A DNA stretch of 64,000 bases, taken from positions 56,678 through 120,677 of the forward strand of contig JAENVS010000001.1 in assembly GCA_016650445.1 (NCBI GenBank). The letters run 5' to 3'. This document shows positions 55,756 through 64,000 of this stretch, in pieces (the first letter of the stretch is position 1; each line of letters begins with the position of its first letter). The notes under the pieces are model-generated. The model made no database searches. It saw only the letters and a list, made by a program, of their open reading frames with translations, and was not told the origin of the DNA. Source of the DNA: Frankiaceae bacterium. GTDB taxonomy: Bacteria; Actinomycetota; Actinomycetes; Mycobacteriales; SCTD01. A program made the position numbers and the translations under genes.

Positions 55756-56636
55756 GAGAGCAACCCGCCGGCAACGAGGTCGGCTCGCAGCAGCTCGCGC
55801 TGCTCAGCTGTCGCCTCGACGAGAGGAAGCCGTACCGGCCCGACCGGGAAGCCGAGCAGGTCGAGCGCCGCCTTCACCATGATCACGCCTTGCGTGCGGG
55901 TCATCACACCGATCGTCACCGGCAGGCTGTCGTCGTTGAGCTCGCGGGCCTTGCCCACCTCGCCCGACAGGAACGCCTCGATCATGGCGGCGTGCCGGTC
56001 GGCGATCAGGTGACCGGTCACGCTGACGACACCGACCGCGCCGACCGCGAGCAGCGGGAGGTTCAGCGCGTCGTCGCCGGAGTAGAACGCGAGGTCTGAA
56101 CCCGCCATGACCTGCTGCGCGGCGAAGACATCGCCCTTGGCGTCCTTGTTGGCCACGATGCGGGGGTGCTCGGCCAGCCGCAGCAGGGTCTCGGTCTGGA
56201 TCGCAACGCCGGCACGCACCGGGATGTCGTAGAGCATGACCGGCAGGTCGGTCGCGTCGGCCACGGTCGTGAAGTGCGCGAGCAGCCCCTCCTGGGGAGG
56301 CCGGCTGTAGTAGGGCGTCACAACGAGCAGTCCGGCCGCCCCCGCCTTCTCCGCGGCGCGAGCGCTCTCGACGGTGTGAGCCGTGTCGTAGGTCCCGACC
56401 CCGGCGACGACCTGCGCACGGTCGCCGACCGCTTCGACCACCGCGCGCAGCAACGTGTCCTTCTCGGCATCCGTCGTCGTGGGCGACTCCCCCGTCGTAC
56501 CGCTGACGACGAGCCCGTCGTTGCCGAGGTCGACCAGTCGCGCGGCCAGGGCGGCTGCCCGTTCCGGATCCAGCGAGCCGTCAGCCTTCAACGGCGTGAC
56601 CATCGCTGTGAGGACACGGCCGAACGGGACGCTCAT
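55752..56636 (-). CDS. dapA: 4-hydroxy-tetrahydrodipicolinate synthase
   Basis: A 294-residue TIM-barrel aldolase that condenses pyruvate with aspartate semialdehyde in lysine and diaminopimelate synthesis. The signature VSGTTGESPT is at 45-53, Tyr110 lies in VVTPYYSRP, Tyr136 in LYDIPVR, and the Schiff-base lysine is Lys164 in IVANKDAKGD. Start ATG 56636 is the family start. The pairing dapA-rnj with overlapping stop/start is conserved in actinobacteria. In many relatives thyX lies close upstream; here the GGDEF/EAL gene, paa genes and a cupredoxin gene intervene. Confidence 0.94.
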   Translation of the reverse strand: MSVPFGRVLTAMVTPLKADGSLDPERAAALAARLVDLGNDGLVVSGTTGESPTTTDAEKDTLLRAVVEAVGDRAQVVAGVGTYDTAHTVESARAAEKAGAAGLLVVTPYYSRPPQEGLLAHFTTVADATDLPVMLYDIPVRAGVAIQTETLLRLAEHPRIVANKDAKGDVFAAQQVMAGSDLAFYSGDDALNLPLLAVGAVGVVSVTGHLIADRHAAMIEAFLSGEVGKARELNDDSLPVTIGVMTRTQGVIMVKAALDLLGFPVGPVRLPLVEATAEQRELLRADLVAGGLLS

Positions 56637-56646
56637 GAGCGCAAGG

Positions 56647-58761
56647 CTACCCGTCGGCGGGCTGCCGGCCCTCGCGCAAGACCCGTTCGAGGACGTCGGC
56701 GGGGAGCGGTCGGTGCAGCAGGTAGCCCTGCCCCGACTCGACACCGGCGCCGGTCAGCCAGGCTCGCTGCGCCTCCTCCTCGACTCCTTCGGCGATGCAG
56801 TCCATCCCGAGGTCGCTGGTGAGCGAGCGGATGGCCCGGATGATCGCCTCGTCCTGCGGCGAGGTGCCGATGCCCGCGACGAAAGCTCGGTCGATCTTCA
56901 GCGCCTGGATGGGCACGTCGCGCAGCCCGGTCAGCGACGACGACCCGGTCCCGAAGTCGTCGAGCGCGAGGCTGACGCCGGCCCGCACGTAGCCGGTCAG
57001 GAGGCCCCGCATCGCGCCCTCGTCGTCGAACAGCACGTCCTCGAGGACCTCGACGGTGAGAGATCCGGTCGGAAGCCCCGCCTCGGCCAGTACCGCCAGC
57101 GTCTCGGCGAGCCGCTCGGGATCGAGCAGCTCCTGGCCCGAGACGTTCACGGCCAGGCACAGCTCGCCGGCCCCCGGCAACTGGCGCCACTGGGCGACCT
57201 GCTCGACAGCGAGGCGCAGCACGCGGCGGCCCAGGTCGACGATGAGCCCGCTGTCCTCCGCGACCTGGAGGAACTCACCCGGCCCGAGCAAGCCGCGGGT
57301 GGGGTGCTGCCACCGCACGAGCGCCTCGACGCAGGTGATCCGACCGGTGCTCAGCTGCACCTGCGGCTGGTAGTGGACGACGAGCTCGTCCCGCTCCAGC
57401 GCCGCCCGCAGCTCGGCCTCGAGACCGAAGCGCTGCACGGCCGCGCTGCCGAGGTCGTCGAACCAGACGACAACGCGTCCCCGGCCCTTCGACTTCGCTC
57501 GGTACATCGAGATGTCGGCGTCGCGCAGCAGCCCTTCGGCATCCTGGTCCTGCCTGGACGGATCGGACAGCACGATCCCGATGCTCGCGCTGATCACGAG
57601 CTCATGCCCTGAGACGGTGACGGGTACAGCCAGCACCCGCTGCACGCGGTCCGAGAGCGCGACCGCCGCCGCCTCGTTCAGGCCCGCTGCGACGAGCACG
57701 AACTCGTCACCGCCGAGTCTCGCGACCATGTCGCCGTCACGGCAGGTCGATGACAGTCGCGACGCGACGCTGCGCAGCAGCTCGTCGCCCGCGCTGTGCC
57801 CGAGCGAGTCGTTGACGACCTTGAACCGGTCGAGGTCGAGGAACAGCACCGCGACCGGCAGCGACGCCTCGATCTGGTCCTCCAGGAACTGCGTCAGCGC
57901 CGCCCGGTTGGGCAGGCCCGTGAGTGCGTCGCCCAGCGCCAGCCGCGCGAGCCGGTGCTCCTGGTCCATCCGCGCCGTCACGTCGCGCGTGGCCGACTGG
58001 ATCTCGACGACCGCTCCGTCCGCCCCGACGACGGGCCGGCCCGACGTCTCGACCCAGATCCAGCGACCGTCGGTGCGCTGCAGCCGGTAGCGCAGGACGT
58101 ACGGCGCCGCGCTCGACGCCAGCCGTGCGTGCGCCGCCATGACGATCGGGACGTCGTCGGGGTGCACCGGTGAGGCCTTCGTCCAGTCACCGAGCAGCGT
58201 CTCGGGCTCGCGGCCGAGGAGGTCTCTCGCCGCGGGCGACGCGTAGGTGCAGGTCCCGTCGACCGTGTGCCGCGCGATCAGGTCGCCGGCGTTCTCGGCG
58301 AGCAGCCGGAAGTGCGCCTCCGACTCGGCCAGCGCGAGCTCCCGCGCCCGTTGCCGGGTCACGTTGCGGAACGTGCCGACTGCGACGTACGGCGAGGACT
58401 CGCCCTCTCGGTACATCGGGAAGCCGGCGACCCTGACCCATTGGCTGCCGTGCGGACCGCGATGCTCCATGAGCAGGCCGTTGACCGACTCGCCGTAGGA
58501 CAGCGCTGCGCGGTGTGGCCACTCGTCGAGCGGCCAGCTACTGCCGTCCTCGCGGTAGGTCTGGTGTCCCTTCAGCGCGAGCACCTCGTCACCCCGGTCC
58601 GTCGGGTCGAACCCGAGAGTGTCCCGCGCCACCTGGTTGCAGTGCAGGACCTGGCGGTCCGCCGTCACGACGACGACGGCGACGTCCATGGCGTCGAGGG
58701 CCGCAAGCAGGTGCCGGCGCTCGGCGCGCAGCTGCTCGGGGCTCAGCACGGCGTCGGTCAT
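56647..58761 (-). CDS. PAS-PAS-GGDEF-EAL cyclic-di-GMP turnover protein
   Basis: A 704-residue soluble signalling protein. Two PAS domains (~15-130 and ~150-265) precede a diguanylate cyclase domain (~275-430) with an intact GGDEF (RLGGDEFVLV) and an EAL phosphodiesterase domain (~440-695) whose catalytic set is visible: VEALVRWQHP, AVNVSGQ, DDFGTGSSSL, ALKIDRAF, AEGVE and GQGYLL. It could therefore both make and break c-di-GMP, with PAS domains sensing a small ligand, light or redox. There is no membrane segment. It sits ten bases upstream of dapA on the same strand. Confidence 0.93.
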   Translation of the reverse strand: MTDAVLSPEQLRAERRHLLAALDAMDVAVVVVTADRQVLHCNQVARDTLGFDPTDRGDEVLALKGHQTYREDGSSWPLDEWPHRAALSYGESVNGLLMEHRGPHGSQWVRVAGFPMYREGESSPYVAVGTFRNVTRQRARELALAESEAHFRLLAENAGDLIARHTVDGTCTYASPAARDLLGREPETLLGDWTKASPVHPDDVPIVMAAHARLASSAAPYVLRYRLQRTDGRWIWVETSGRPVVGADGAVVEIQSATRDVTARMDQEHRLARLALGDALTGLPNRAALTQFLEDQIEASLPVAVLFLDLDRFKVVNDSLGHSAGDELLRSVASRLSSTCRDGDMVARLGGDEFVLVAAGLNEAAAVALSDRVQRVLAVPVTVSGHELVISASIGIVLSDPSRQDQDAEGLLRDADISMYRAKSKGRGRVVVWFDDLGSAAVQRFGLEAELRAALERDELVVHYQPQVQLSTGRITCVEALVRWQHPTRGLLGPGEFLQVAEDSGLIVDLGRRVLRLAVEQVAQWRQLPGAGELCLAVNVSGQELLDPERLAETLAVLAEAGLPTGSLTVEVLEDVLFDDEGAMRGLLTGYVRAGVSLALDDFGTGSSSLTGLRDVPIQALKIDRAFVAGIGTSPQDEAIIRAIRSLTSDLGMDCIAEGVEEEAQRAWLTGAGVESGQGYLLHRPLPADVLERVLREGRQPADG

Positions 58762-58803
58762 AGCGACCAGAGTCGCATCTCGGGTGCACAGGCACCGCGA
58801 CGG

Positions 58804-59868
58804 TCAGGCGTCGTAGTCGACCACCAGGTCGCCGCCGCGGGGTCGGCTCTGACAGGTGAGCCGGTACCCCGCCGAGAGCTCCCACGGCTCGAGCGAGTGG
58901 TTCACCGCCATGTCGACGTCGCCGTCGACGCGGGCCCGACAGGTCGCGCAGACGCCCGCCTCGCACGACCACGGCAGCTCGAGCCCGGCCCGGCGGCCGG
59001 CCACCAGGATCGTCTCGCCCGGCGCGATGTCGACCTCGCGGGTCAGACCGTGCAGCACGACCTTCGCGCGTACGTCGCCCGCCGCAGGATCGGTCGGCGG
59101 AGGCGGCGGTGGTGTCGGCGTACCGAAGAGCTCGACGTGCACGCGATGGGCGTCGACCCCGGCCTCGAGAAGAGAGGCACGTACGGCGACGCTCATCTCC
59201 TGCGGCCCGCACACGAAGACCTCGTCGATGTCGCTCGCGTCGACAACGGTCTGCAGGAGAAGCCGCACCTTCGCGCCGTCGACGCGACCGGTGTAGAGCG
59301 GGATCTCGGTGCCCTCGCGGGACAGCACGTGCAGGACCCGCAGCCGCTCCAAGTAGCGGTCCTTGAGGTCGGCCAGCTGCTCGCGGAAGACGACGGACGA
59401 CGCGGTCCGGTTGCCGTAGACGAGGGTGACGCGTGCCGTCGGCTCGGTCGCGAGGACGTGACGGACGATGCCGATGACGGGCGTGATCCCACTGCCTGCT
59501 GCGACGCCGAGCACGTGCCGGTGCGGCTTCGGGTCGGGGGCCGGCGTGAAGCGACCCTCGGGCGTCATCACCTCGATGACGTCGCCGGCACGGATGTGGC
59601 TCGCGACGTACGACGAGAAGGCCCCGCCGGGCACCTGCTTCACCGCGACGCGCAGCTCGCCGTCCCCCGGCGCGGTGCACAGCGAGTACGACCGGCGTAC
59701 CTCGACACCGTCGAGCACCGTGCGGAAGGTGAGGTACTGACCGGGCAGGTACCGGAAGTCGTCGGCGAGGTCGGGCGGAACCTCGAGAGCGATGGACAGG
59801 CACTCGTCGGTCTCGCGCCGCACGTCGGCGACGCGCAGCCGACGAAAGGCTGCCTTGCTCTGCACCAC
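58804..59868 (-). CDS. paaE: Phenylacetyl-CoA epoxidase reductase subunit PaaE
   Basis: A 354-residue flavin/iron-sulfur reductase that carries electrons from NADPH to the PaaA diiron site. The N-terminal FAD domain has VRRSYSLCTAP, the NAD(P) domain has GVAAGSGITPVIGIVRHVLA and VFVCGPQEMS, and a proline-rich linker (TPPPPPPTD) leads to a C-terminal plant-type [2Fe-2S] domain with CEAGVCATC and a fourth Cys in YRLTCQ. Tandem GTG codons at 59868 and 59865 follow the paaD TAG stop; the first overlaps it by one base. It is the last gene of the paa operon. Confidence 0.95.
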   Translation of the reverse strand: MVQSKAAFRRLRVADVRRETDECLSIALEVPPDLADDFRYLPGQYLTFRTVLDGVEVRRSYSLCTAPGDGELRVAVKQVPGGAFSSYVASHIRAGDVIEVMTPEGRFTPAPDPKPHRHVLGVAAGSGITPVIGIVRHVLATEPTARVTLVYGNRTASSVVFREQLADLKDRYLERLRVLHVLSREGTEIPLYTGRVDGAKVRLLLQTVVDASDIDEVFVCGPQEMSVAVRASLLEAGVDAHRVHVELFGTPTPPPPPPTDPAAGDVRAKVVLHGLTREVDIAPGETILVAGRRAGLELPWSCEAGVCATCRARVDGDVDMAVNHSLEPWELSAGYRLTCQSRPRGGDLVVDYDA

Positions 59869-60350
59869 TAGTGCGCCTTGACGTAGTCGAACGGCTCGCG
59901 GCACGACGTGCACCGCCAGAGCGCCTTGCACGCGGTCGAGCCGAAGCCGGCAAGCTCCTCGACCGCCGATGACCCGCAGTGCGGGCACGCTTCCGGTTGG
60001 CCCTGCATCAGCAGCGGCAGCATCCGCACGCCGGGCGGCGCGATCCCGGCATCGGCCAGCTTGCGGCGGCCGTCCTCCGTGATCCAGTCGGTCGTCCACG
60101 GCGGCGAGAGCACGGTGCGCACCTCGACGTCGTCGAACCGCTGCGCGAGCAGGGTCCGCACGTCCTCCTCGATCTCGCGCATCGCCGGGCAGCCACTGTA
60201 GGTGGGCGTGATCGTCACCACGAGCCGACCGTCGTCGAACTGCACATCACGCGCGATCCCGAGGTCGACGACCGAGACGGCCGGCAGCTCCGGGTCGGGC
60301 ACCTGCGCGAGCAGCGCCCAGGCCCGCTCGATCTCGGTGGCCGCGGTCAC
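59868..60350 (-). CDS. paaD: Phenylacetate-CoA oxygenase subunit PaaD (PaaJ)
   Basis: A 160-residue protein with an N-terminal DUF59/MIP18-like domain (VPDPELPAVSVVDLGIARDV, TPTYSGCPAMREIEEDV) related to iron-sulfur maturation factors, and a C-terminal zinc ribbon (CPHCGS ... CTSCREPFDYVKAH). It is needed for a working PaaABCE complex, probably by loading Fe-S. GTG 60350 overlaps the paaC stop (GTGA), giving coupled translation. Confidence 0.93.
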   Translation of the reverse strand: MTAATEIERAWALLAQVPDPELPAVSVVDLGIARDVQFDDGRLVVTITPTYSGCPAMREIEEDVRTLLAQRFDDVEVRTVLSPPWTTDWITEDGRRKLADAGIAPPGVRMLPLLMQGQPEACPHCGSSAVEELAGFGSTACKALWRCTSCREPFDYVKAH

Positions 60351-61099
60351 CAGGACGCACCTGGGTGCGCACGGTGCACGACCTGCATGTCGGCCAGGAG
60401 GTAGGTGAGGTGCTCGCTGTGGCTGCCCTGCCGACCGCCGCGCTGCCACCAGGGGTCGGGCGGCACGGGCAGGGTCGCGTCCGCCAGCACGGCCTCGACC
60501 CGATGGCGGTACGCCGGCAGCAGCGACGACGGCAGCGGCATCAGCGCAGACTCCGCCGCAGCCACGTCGACCTCGTCGTCGAGGAACGCCTCGCCGGTGT
60601 ACGGCCACAGCATGTCCAACGCCGCCAGCATGCGGTGGTGGGACTCCTCGGTGCCGTCGCCGAGACGCACGACCCACGTCGAGGAGTGCCGGACGTGGTA
60701 CGCCGCCTCCTTCGCCGCCTTGCCGGCGATGCCGGCCACGACGGGGTCGCTCGACGACGCGAGCCTGGGCCACAGCTCGACAGCCCATGCGTCGAACAGG
60801 AACTGCCGCAGCATCGTGTGCCCGTAGTCGCCGTTGGGCTGCTCGACGAGCAACACGTTGCGGTAGTCGGGTGCGTCGCGCAGGTAGGCGAGCGCGTCCT
60901 CGTCGCGACCGGCGCCCTCGATCTCGCCCGTGCGGGTGAGCAGGCCACGGGCCTGCCCGAGGATGTCGAGCGCGATGTTGGCGAGGGCGATGTCCTCCTC
61001 GAGTGCGGGCGCGTGACCGCACCAGGCGGTCAGTCGCTGGGCGAGAACGAGGCAGGAGTCGCCGACGCGCAGGAGCGCCTCGACCGCGTGGTCACCCAT
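60347..61099 (-). CDS. paaC: Phenylacetyl-CoA epoxidase structural subunit PaaC
   Basis: A 250-residue ferritin-like helical subunit that pairs with PaaA and supports its fold but lacks its own active diiron centre. Family segments: EDIALANIALDILGQARGLL, LVEQPNGDYGHTMLRQFLFD, KAAKEAAYHVRHSSTWVVRL and the C-terminal QGSHSEHLTYLLADMQVVHR. It starts at ATG 61099, ten bases after paaB. Confidence 0.95.
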   Translation of the reverse strand: MGDHAVEALLRVGDSCLVLAQRLTAWCGHAPALEEDIALANIALDILGQARGLLTRTGEIEGAGRDEDALAYLRDAPDYRNVLLVEQPNGDYGHTMLRQFLFDAWAVELWPRLASSSDPVVAGIAGKAAKEAAYHVRHSSTWVVRLGDGTEESHHRMLAALDMLWPYTGEAFLDDEVDVAAAESALMPLPSSLLPAYRHRVEAVLADATLPVPPDPWWQRGGRQGSHSEHLTYLLADMQVVHRAHPGASW

Positions 61100-61109
61100 C
61101 AGTCACCCA

Positions 61110-61394
61110 TCAGATACCGACAACACCGTCGGGTACGACGTAGTGCGACGGATGCCGGAACTCCTCGTCGAGGCCGAAGAACGACTCCTTGTCGTCGGGG
61201 TCGCTCGCGACGATCTCCGTCGCCGGGACGACCCACAGCGACGCGCCCTCACCGCGGCGGGTGTAGACGTCGCGCGCGTTGGCCAGTGCCATCTCGGCGT
61301 CGACCGCGTGCAGGCTGCCGACGTGCTGATGGGCCAGGCCGGCGCGGGAGCGGACGAACACCTCCCACATCGGCCACGTCTCACGCGACGACAT
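61110..61394 (-). CDS. paaB: Phenylacetyl-CoA epoxidase subunit PaaB
   Basis: A 94-residue subunit with the family sequence [20 protein letters not shown], then [20 protein letters not shown] and [12 protein letters not shown]. It bridges PaaAC heterodimers into larger assemblies. ATG 61394 lies inside the 3' end of paaA (14-base overlap), which implies tight translational coupling. Confidence 0.95.
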   Translation of the reverse strand: MSSRETWPMWEVFVRSRAGLAHQHVGSLHAVDAEMALANARDVYTRRGEGASLWVVPATEIVASDPDDKESFFGLDEEFRHPSHYVVPDGVVGI

Positions 61395-62358
61395 CAGCGC
61401 GCCGTCTCTTCTCGGCGTGGGCGACCGCCGCCTCGCGCACCCAGGCGCCGTCGTCGTGCGCCGTGCGGCGCGCGGCGAGCCGCTCGCGGTTGCACGGCCC
61501 GTCACCCGACAGGACCCGCGTGAACTCGGTCCAGTCCGGCTCGCCGAAGACCCAGTGCTCGCCGTCGTACCAGAGCGCGTCGTCCGGGATCGTCAGCCCG
61601 AGGAAGTGCGCCTGCGGGACCGTCATGTCGACGAACTTCTGGCGCAGCTCGTCGTTGGTGAACCGCTTCACCTTCCAGCGCAGCGACCGGTCGTTGTGCA
61701 CCGACTGCGCGTCGGGCGGGCCGAACATCATCAGCGACGGCCACCACCAGCGGTCGAGGGCATCCTGCGCCATCGCTTTCTGCGCCGGAGTGCCCTGCGC
61801 GAGGACGGTCATCACCTCGAAGCCCTGCCGCTGGTGGAACGACTCCTCGCGGCAGATGCGCACCATCGCGCGGGCGTAGGGACCGTAGGAGCAGCGGCAC
61901 AGCGGCACCTGGTTCATGATCGCGGCGCCGTCGACGAGCCAGCCGATCGCGCCCACGTCGGCCCAGGTCAGTGTCGGGTAGTTGAAGATGCTGGAGTACT
62001 TCGCGGTGCCCGCGAGCAGCTGGTCGACGAGCTCGTCGCGGGTGACGCCGAGCGTCTCGGCGGCGCTGTACAGGTACAGCCCGTGGCCGGCCTCGTCCTG
62101 CACCTTCGCGAGCAGGATGCCCTTGCGGCGCAGGCTCGGGGCGCGGGAGAGCCAGTTGCCCTCCGGCAGCATCCCGACGATCTCCGAGTGCGCGTGCTGG
62201 GCGATCTGGCGGGTGAGCAGGGTGCGGTAGGCGTCGGGCATCCAGTCGGTCGGCTCGACCTTCTCCTCCGCGGCAACCGTGGCCTCGAAGCGCTCACCCA
62301 GCCGCGAGAGCTCCTCGTCGCCGAGCGGTTCGGCCTGGTCCAGGCCCTGCGTGTACAT
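61381..62358 (-). CDS. paaA: Phenylacetyl-CoA epoxidase catalytic subunit PaaA
   Basis: A 325-residue diiron monooxygenase that epoxidises the ring of phenylacetyl-CoA, the key step of aerobic phenylacetate breakdown. Iron-ligand motifs are present: [46 protein letters not shown]. It is the first gene of paaABCDE; the CoA ligase and ring-opening genes are not in the window. The 96-base gap upstream, shared with the divergent cupredoxin-like gene, contains a TGACA/TGTCA inverted repeat at roughly 62370-62393 that could be a regulator site. Confidence 0.96.
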   Translation of the reverse strand: MYTQGLDQAEPLGDEELSRLGERFEATVAAEEKVEPTDWMPDAYRTLLTRQIAQHAHSEIVGMLPEGNWLSRAPSLRRKGILLAKVQDEAGHGLYLYSAAETLGVTRDELVDQLLAGTAKYSSIFNYPTLTWADVGAIGWLVDGAAIMNQVPLCRCSYGPYARAMVRICREESFHQRQGFEVMTVLAQGTPAQKAMAQDALDRWWWPSLMMFGPPDAQSVHNDRSLRWKVKRFTNDELRQKFVDMTVPQAHFLGLTIPDDALWYDGEHWVFGEPDWTEFTRVLSGDGPCNRERLAARRTAHDDGAWVREAAVAHAEKRRRADVVA

Positions 62359-62421
62359 GGGCCGAGCATGACAGATCCGCGCATGCGTGTCACTGGGCCG
62401 TCACATCTGGACTCGCTTTCG

Positions 62422-62441
62422 GTGCGCCTTAGGGTGCGCAC
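62422..62441 (+). promoter_or_regulatory. Short stem directly before the ribosome site of the cupredoxin-like gene
   Basis: GTGCGC (62422-62427) and GCGCAC (62436-62441) form a 6-bp stem with an eight-base loop that ends right before CAGGAGG, the ribosome site of the gene starting at 62455. If transcribed, it could modulate translation. Role inferred only. Confidence 0.3.
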
Positions 62442-62454
62442 AGGAGGTGGCGGC

Positions 62455-63192
62455 ATGGGGCGCGGGCGAAGCGTGGCTCCGGTGCTGGTGCTCGCCACCG
62501 CCGGGGTGCTCGCCCTGCCGGCAGCGGCGGCTGACGTCGGCGTCCGGGTGGGCAGCTTCTACTTCGAGGACACCTCCACCGGTGACGGCCGGGTCGTCGC
62601 CGACCAGGGCGACCGGCTCGTCTTCCGGTTCGAGGAGGGGCAGCACACCGCAACCGTCGACGGCTACTTCGACTCGGGCATGCGCGGCTCGGGCGCGACC
62701 TACGCGACGCCCGCGCTGAGCCGGGCGGGCACCTTCACGCTCTACTGCCAGGTGCACGGCGCGACCCAGCACGTCGCCACGCTCACGATCCGCGCAACGA
62801 CCGCGCCGTCCCCTTCGCAGACCACCGCCCAGCCCTCCCCGACCCGCGCCACGGCGGCGCCCTCGAAGAGCCCGAGCCCGCGGCCGACACCGACCCGGCC
62901 GGCGAGCCCGAGCGCCAGTCCGAGCCCACGGCCCAGCCCACCCTCGCCGAGCCCGGCAACGAGCCCGTCACCCAGCGCCTCGGCAGCCGTCGTACCGACG
63001 AACAGCCCCGAACCATCGGCCGTCAACTCGGCGCCGACCCCCGACTCGGCCGGCGGCCCATCGGACGACGTTCGACCGGCGGTCGCGCTGGACGACGGCG
63101 TCGGTTGGCTGCTGCCGCTCGCACTCGTGCTGTTCGCGGCCGGCCTCGGTGCCGGTGCGATTGCGCTCGGCAAGCGCCGGCGGATCGACTAG
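62455..63192 (+). CDS. Surface-anchored cupredoxin-like protein with proline-rich stalk
   Basis: A 245-residue exported protein. A signal peptide (~1-27) precedes a ~95-residue cupredoxin-like beta domain with a histidine (QHTATVDGYF) and the C-terminal loop YCQVHGATQHVATLTI, which supplies Cys and His copper ligands; the place usually held by Met is occupied by His or is shifted. A Pro/Ser/Thr/Ala-rich stalk (~120-200) that could span the cell wall leads to one membrane helix (~217-238) and KRRRID. There is no LPxTG. Start ATG 62455 with AGGAGG upstream. It is divergent from paaA. Confidence 0.75.
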   Translation: MGRGRSVAPVLVLATAGVLALPAAAADVGVRVGSFYFEDTSTGDGRVVADQGDRLVFRFEEGQHTATVDGYFDSGMRGSGATYATPALSRAGTFTLYCQVHGATQHVATLTIRATTAPSPSQTTAQPSPTRATAAPSKSPSPRPTPTRPASPSASPSPRPSPPSPSPATSPSPSASAAVVPTNSPEPSAVNSAPTPDSAGGPSDDVRPAVALDDGVGWLLPLALVLFAAGLGAGAIALGKRRRID

Positions 63193-63195
63193 TGG

Positions 63196-63948
63196 TCAGC
63201 CCTCGCCGACGAGGGGGCTGGAGGCGACCTCGGTGCCGTCCGGCAGCGGACTGATCTCGAAGTCGGCGAACGCGTTGGGTGCGACCCGCTGCAGCTCGCG
63301 CAGCATCGCGATCGCGAGCTCGCGGATCTCGACGTCGGCGTGCTCACTGGCCCGCATCGCGACGAAGTGCCGCATCGCGCGGTAGTTGCCGGTCACGACG
63401 ATGCGCGTCTCCGTCGCATTGGGCAGCACGGCGCGCGCGGCCTGCCGGGCCTGCTTGCGGCGCGACGTGACGTTGTCGACGTCGGCGAACTTCTTCTCCA
63501 GGCCCTCGAGGAGCCTGGTGTACGACGCGAGCGCCTGCTCGCTGGCCTCGAGGAACATCGCGTGCAGCTCGGGGTCCTCCGCGATGACCGCGGGCTCCAC
63601 CATGGCGGCGTCGCGCTCGGGGACGTAGCGCTGGGACAGCTGGCTGTAGCTGAAGTGCCGGTGCCGGATCAGCTCGTGGGTGAGGGACCGGGAGATCCCG
63701 GTCAGGTAGAAGGTCACGCTGCCGTGCTCGAGCACCGACAGGTGGCCGACCTCGAGGATGTGCCGCAGGTAGCCGGCGTTGCTCGCGGTGGCCGGGTTGG
63801 GCTTGCTCCACGACTGGTAGCAGGCGCGGCCGGCGAACTCCGCGCGCGCCTCGCCCCCGTCGGCGTCGGTCTCCCACGGCACGTCGGCGGGAGCCTCGAA
63901 ATGCGTCCAGGCGATTGCCTGGACCTTCAGCTGGACGATCTCGGGCAC
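63196..63948 (-). CDS. thyX: Flavin-dependent thymidylate synthase ThyX
   Basis: A ~250-residue FAD enzyme that makes dTMP from dUMP with methylene-tetrahydrofolate, without the ThyA mechanism. The ThyX motif RHRxxS is present in [17 protein letters not shown], with further FAD/dUMP contacts in [20 protein letters not shown] and [19 protein letters not shown]. Two GTG codons compete: the one at 63954 lies within the AGGAG ribosome site, so GTG 63948 is preferred. It is convergent with the cupredoxin-like gene, with three bases between the stops. Confidence 0.95.
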   Translation of the reverse strand: MPEIVQLKVQAIAWTHFEAPADVPWETDADGGEARAEFAGRACYQSWSKPNPATASNAGYLRHILEVGHLSVLEHGSVTFYLTGISRSLTHELIRHRHFSYSQLSQRYVPERDAAMVEPAVIAEDPELHAMFLEASEQALASYTRLLEGLEKKFADVDNVTSRRKQARQAARAVLPNATETRIVVTGNYRAMRHFVAMRASEHADVEIRELAIAMLRELQRVAPNAFADFEISPLPDGTEVASSPLVGEG

Positions 63949-64000
63949 GGGCACTCCTGTGCGCTTGCGGCGGGGGTGGGTTCGGCTCGTCAGACTTACC

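Noticed and set aside
62800..63060. Proline/serine codon repeats resembling a short tandem-repeat array
   Set aside because: The repetition is irregular low-complexity coding for the wall-spanning stalk; there are no spacers or conserved repeat units, so it is not CRISPR or a VNTR of note.

Overview
The window comes from a high-GC actinobacterium. Several features support this: the conserved block dapA–rnj–ftsK–rodZ-like–rimO–pgsA–cinA–clgR, the recA–recX–miaB neighbourhood with a DUF3046 gene just upstream of recA, a ClgR regulator, mycothiol-type genes (a MshC-family ligase and a maleylpyruvate-isomerase-fold enzyme), many GTG starts, leaderless-looking promoters and LAxTG sorting signals. 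Order and genus cannot be fixed from the sequence alone. No rRNA, tRNA, insertion sequence, prophage or CRISPR array was seen. Coding density is high: the longest stretches without a gene are 5714-5971 and 46643-46879, both under 300 bases.

Layout. 1-1208 holds the 5' part of a secreted Asp-box (BNR) protein that runs off the left edge. 1373-4567 is a complete glutamate/polar amino-acid ABC importer operon (gluABCD-like), followed by a luciferase-like flavin oxidoreductase. 5972-8787 is a small accessory patch: a methyltransferase and a divergent TetR gene with an inverted repeat between them, a ribbon-helix-helix antitoxin whose partner frame looks truncated, and an intact mazEF pair with a palindrome on its promoter. 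8838-10292 is miaB. 10330-20453 holds large secreted hydrolases on the minus strand (an M6 peptidase with a sorting signal, a neutral-ceramidase-like protein), then a GH15 glucoamylase/trehalase-like enzyme four bases behind a MshC/CysS-type ligase. After a secreted protein and an MFS exporter come recX, recA and DUF3046. recA is interrupted by a full-length intein and preceded by a perfect actinobacterial LexA box. 25955-30799 carries a small secreted protein, a DUF4185/DUF5005-like propeller and a cell-wall-anchored penicillin-acylase-family enzyme.

30859-42479 contains a GNAT protein, the giant helicase lhr, a methyltransferase, a fungalysin (M36) peptidase with a sorting signal, nei2, trmB and a mycothiol-dependent-enzyme-fold protein. 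42483-46642 is an envelope-stress-like cluster: TetR, a membrane-anchored fusion of a solute-binding-like region and a von Willebrand A domain, a PspM-like membrane protein and PspA. 46880-56636 is the conserved actinobacterial run clgR, cinA, pgsA, rimO, rodZ-like, ftsK, rnj, dapA, with stop/start overlaps at pgsA-cinA, rimO-pgsA and dapA-rnj. 56647-58761 is a PAS-PAS-GGDEF-EAL c-di-GMP protein. 58804-62358 is the phenylacetyl-CoA epoxidase operon paaABCDE. The window closes with a cell-surface cupredoxin-like protein and thyX.

The most noteworthy items are the RecA intein at the same site as the Mycobacterium tuberculosis intein, the SOS box, the toxin-antitoxin patch with its operator-like palindromes, the SBP-vWA gene beside pspA, long perfect hairpins at 36389-36449 and 46763-46816, and the nearly identical sorting signals on two unrelated metallopeptidases. 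No clearly unprecedented multi-gene system was found.
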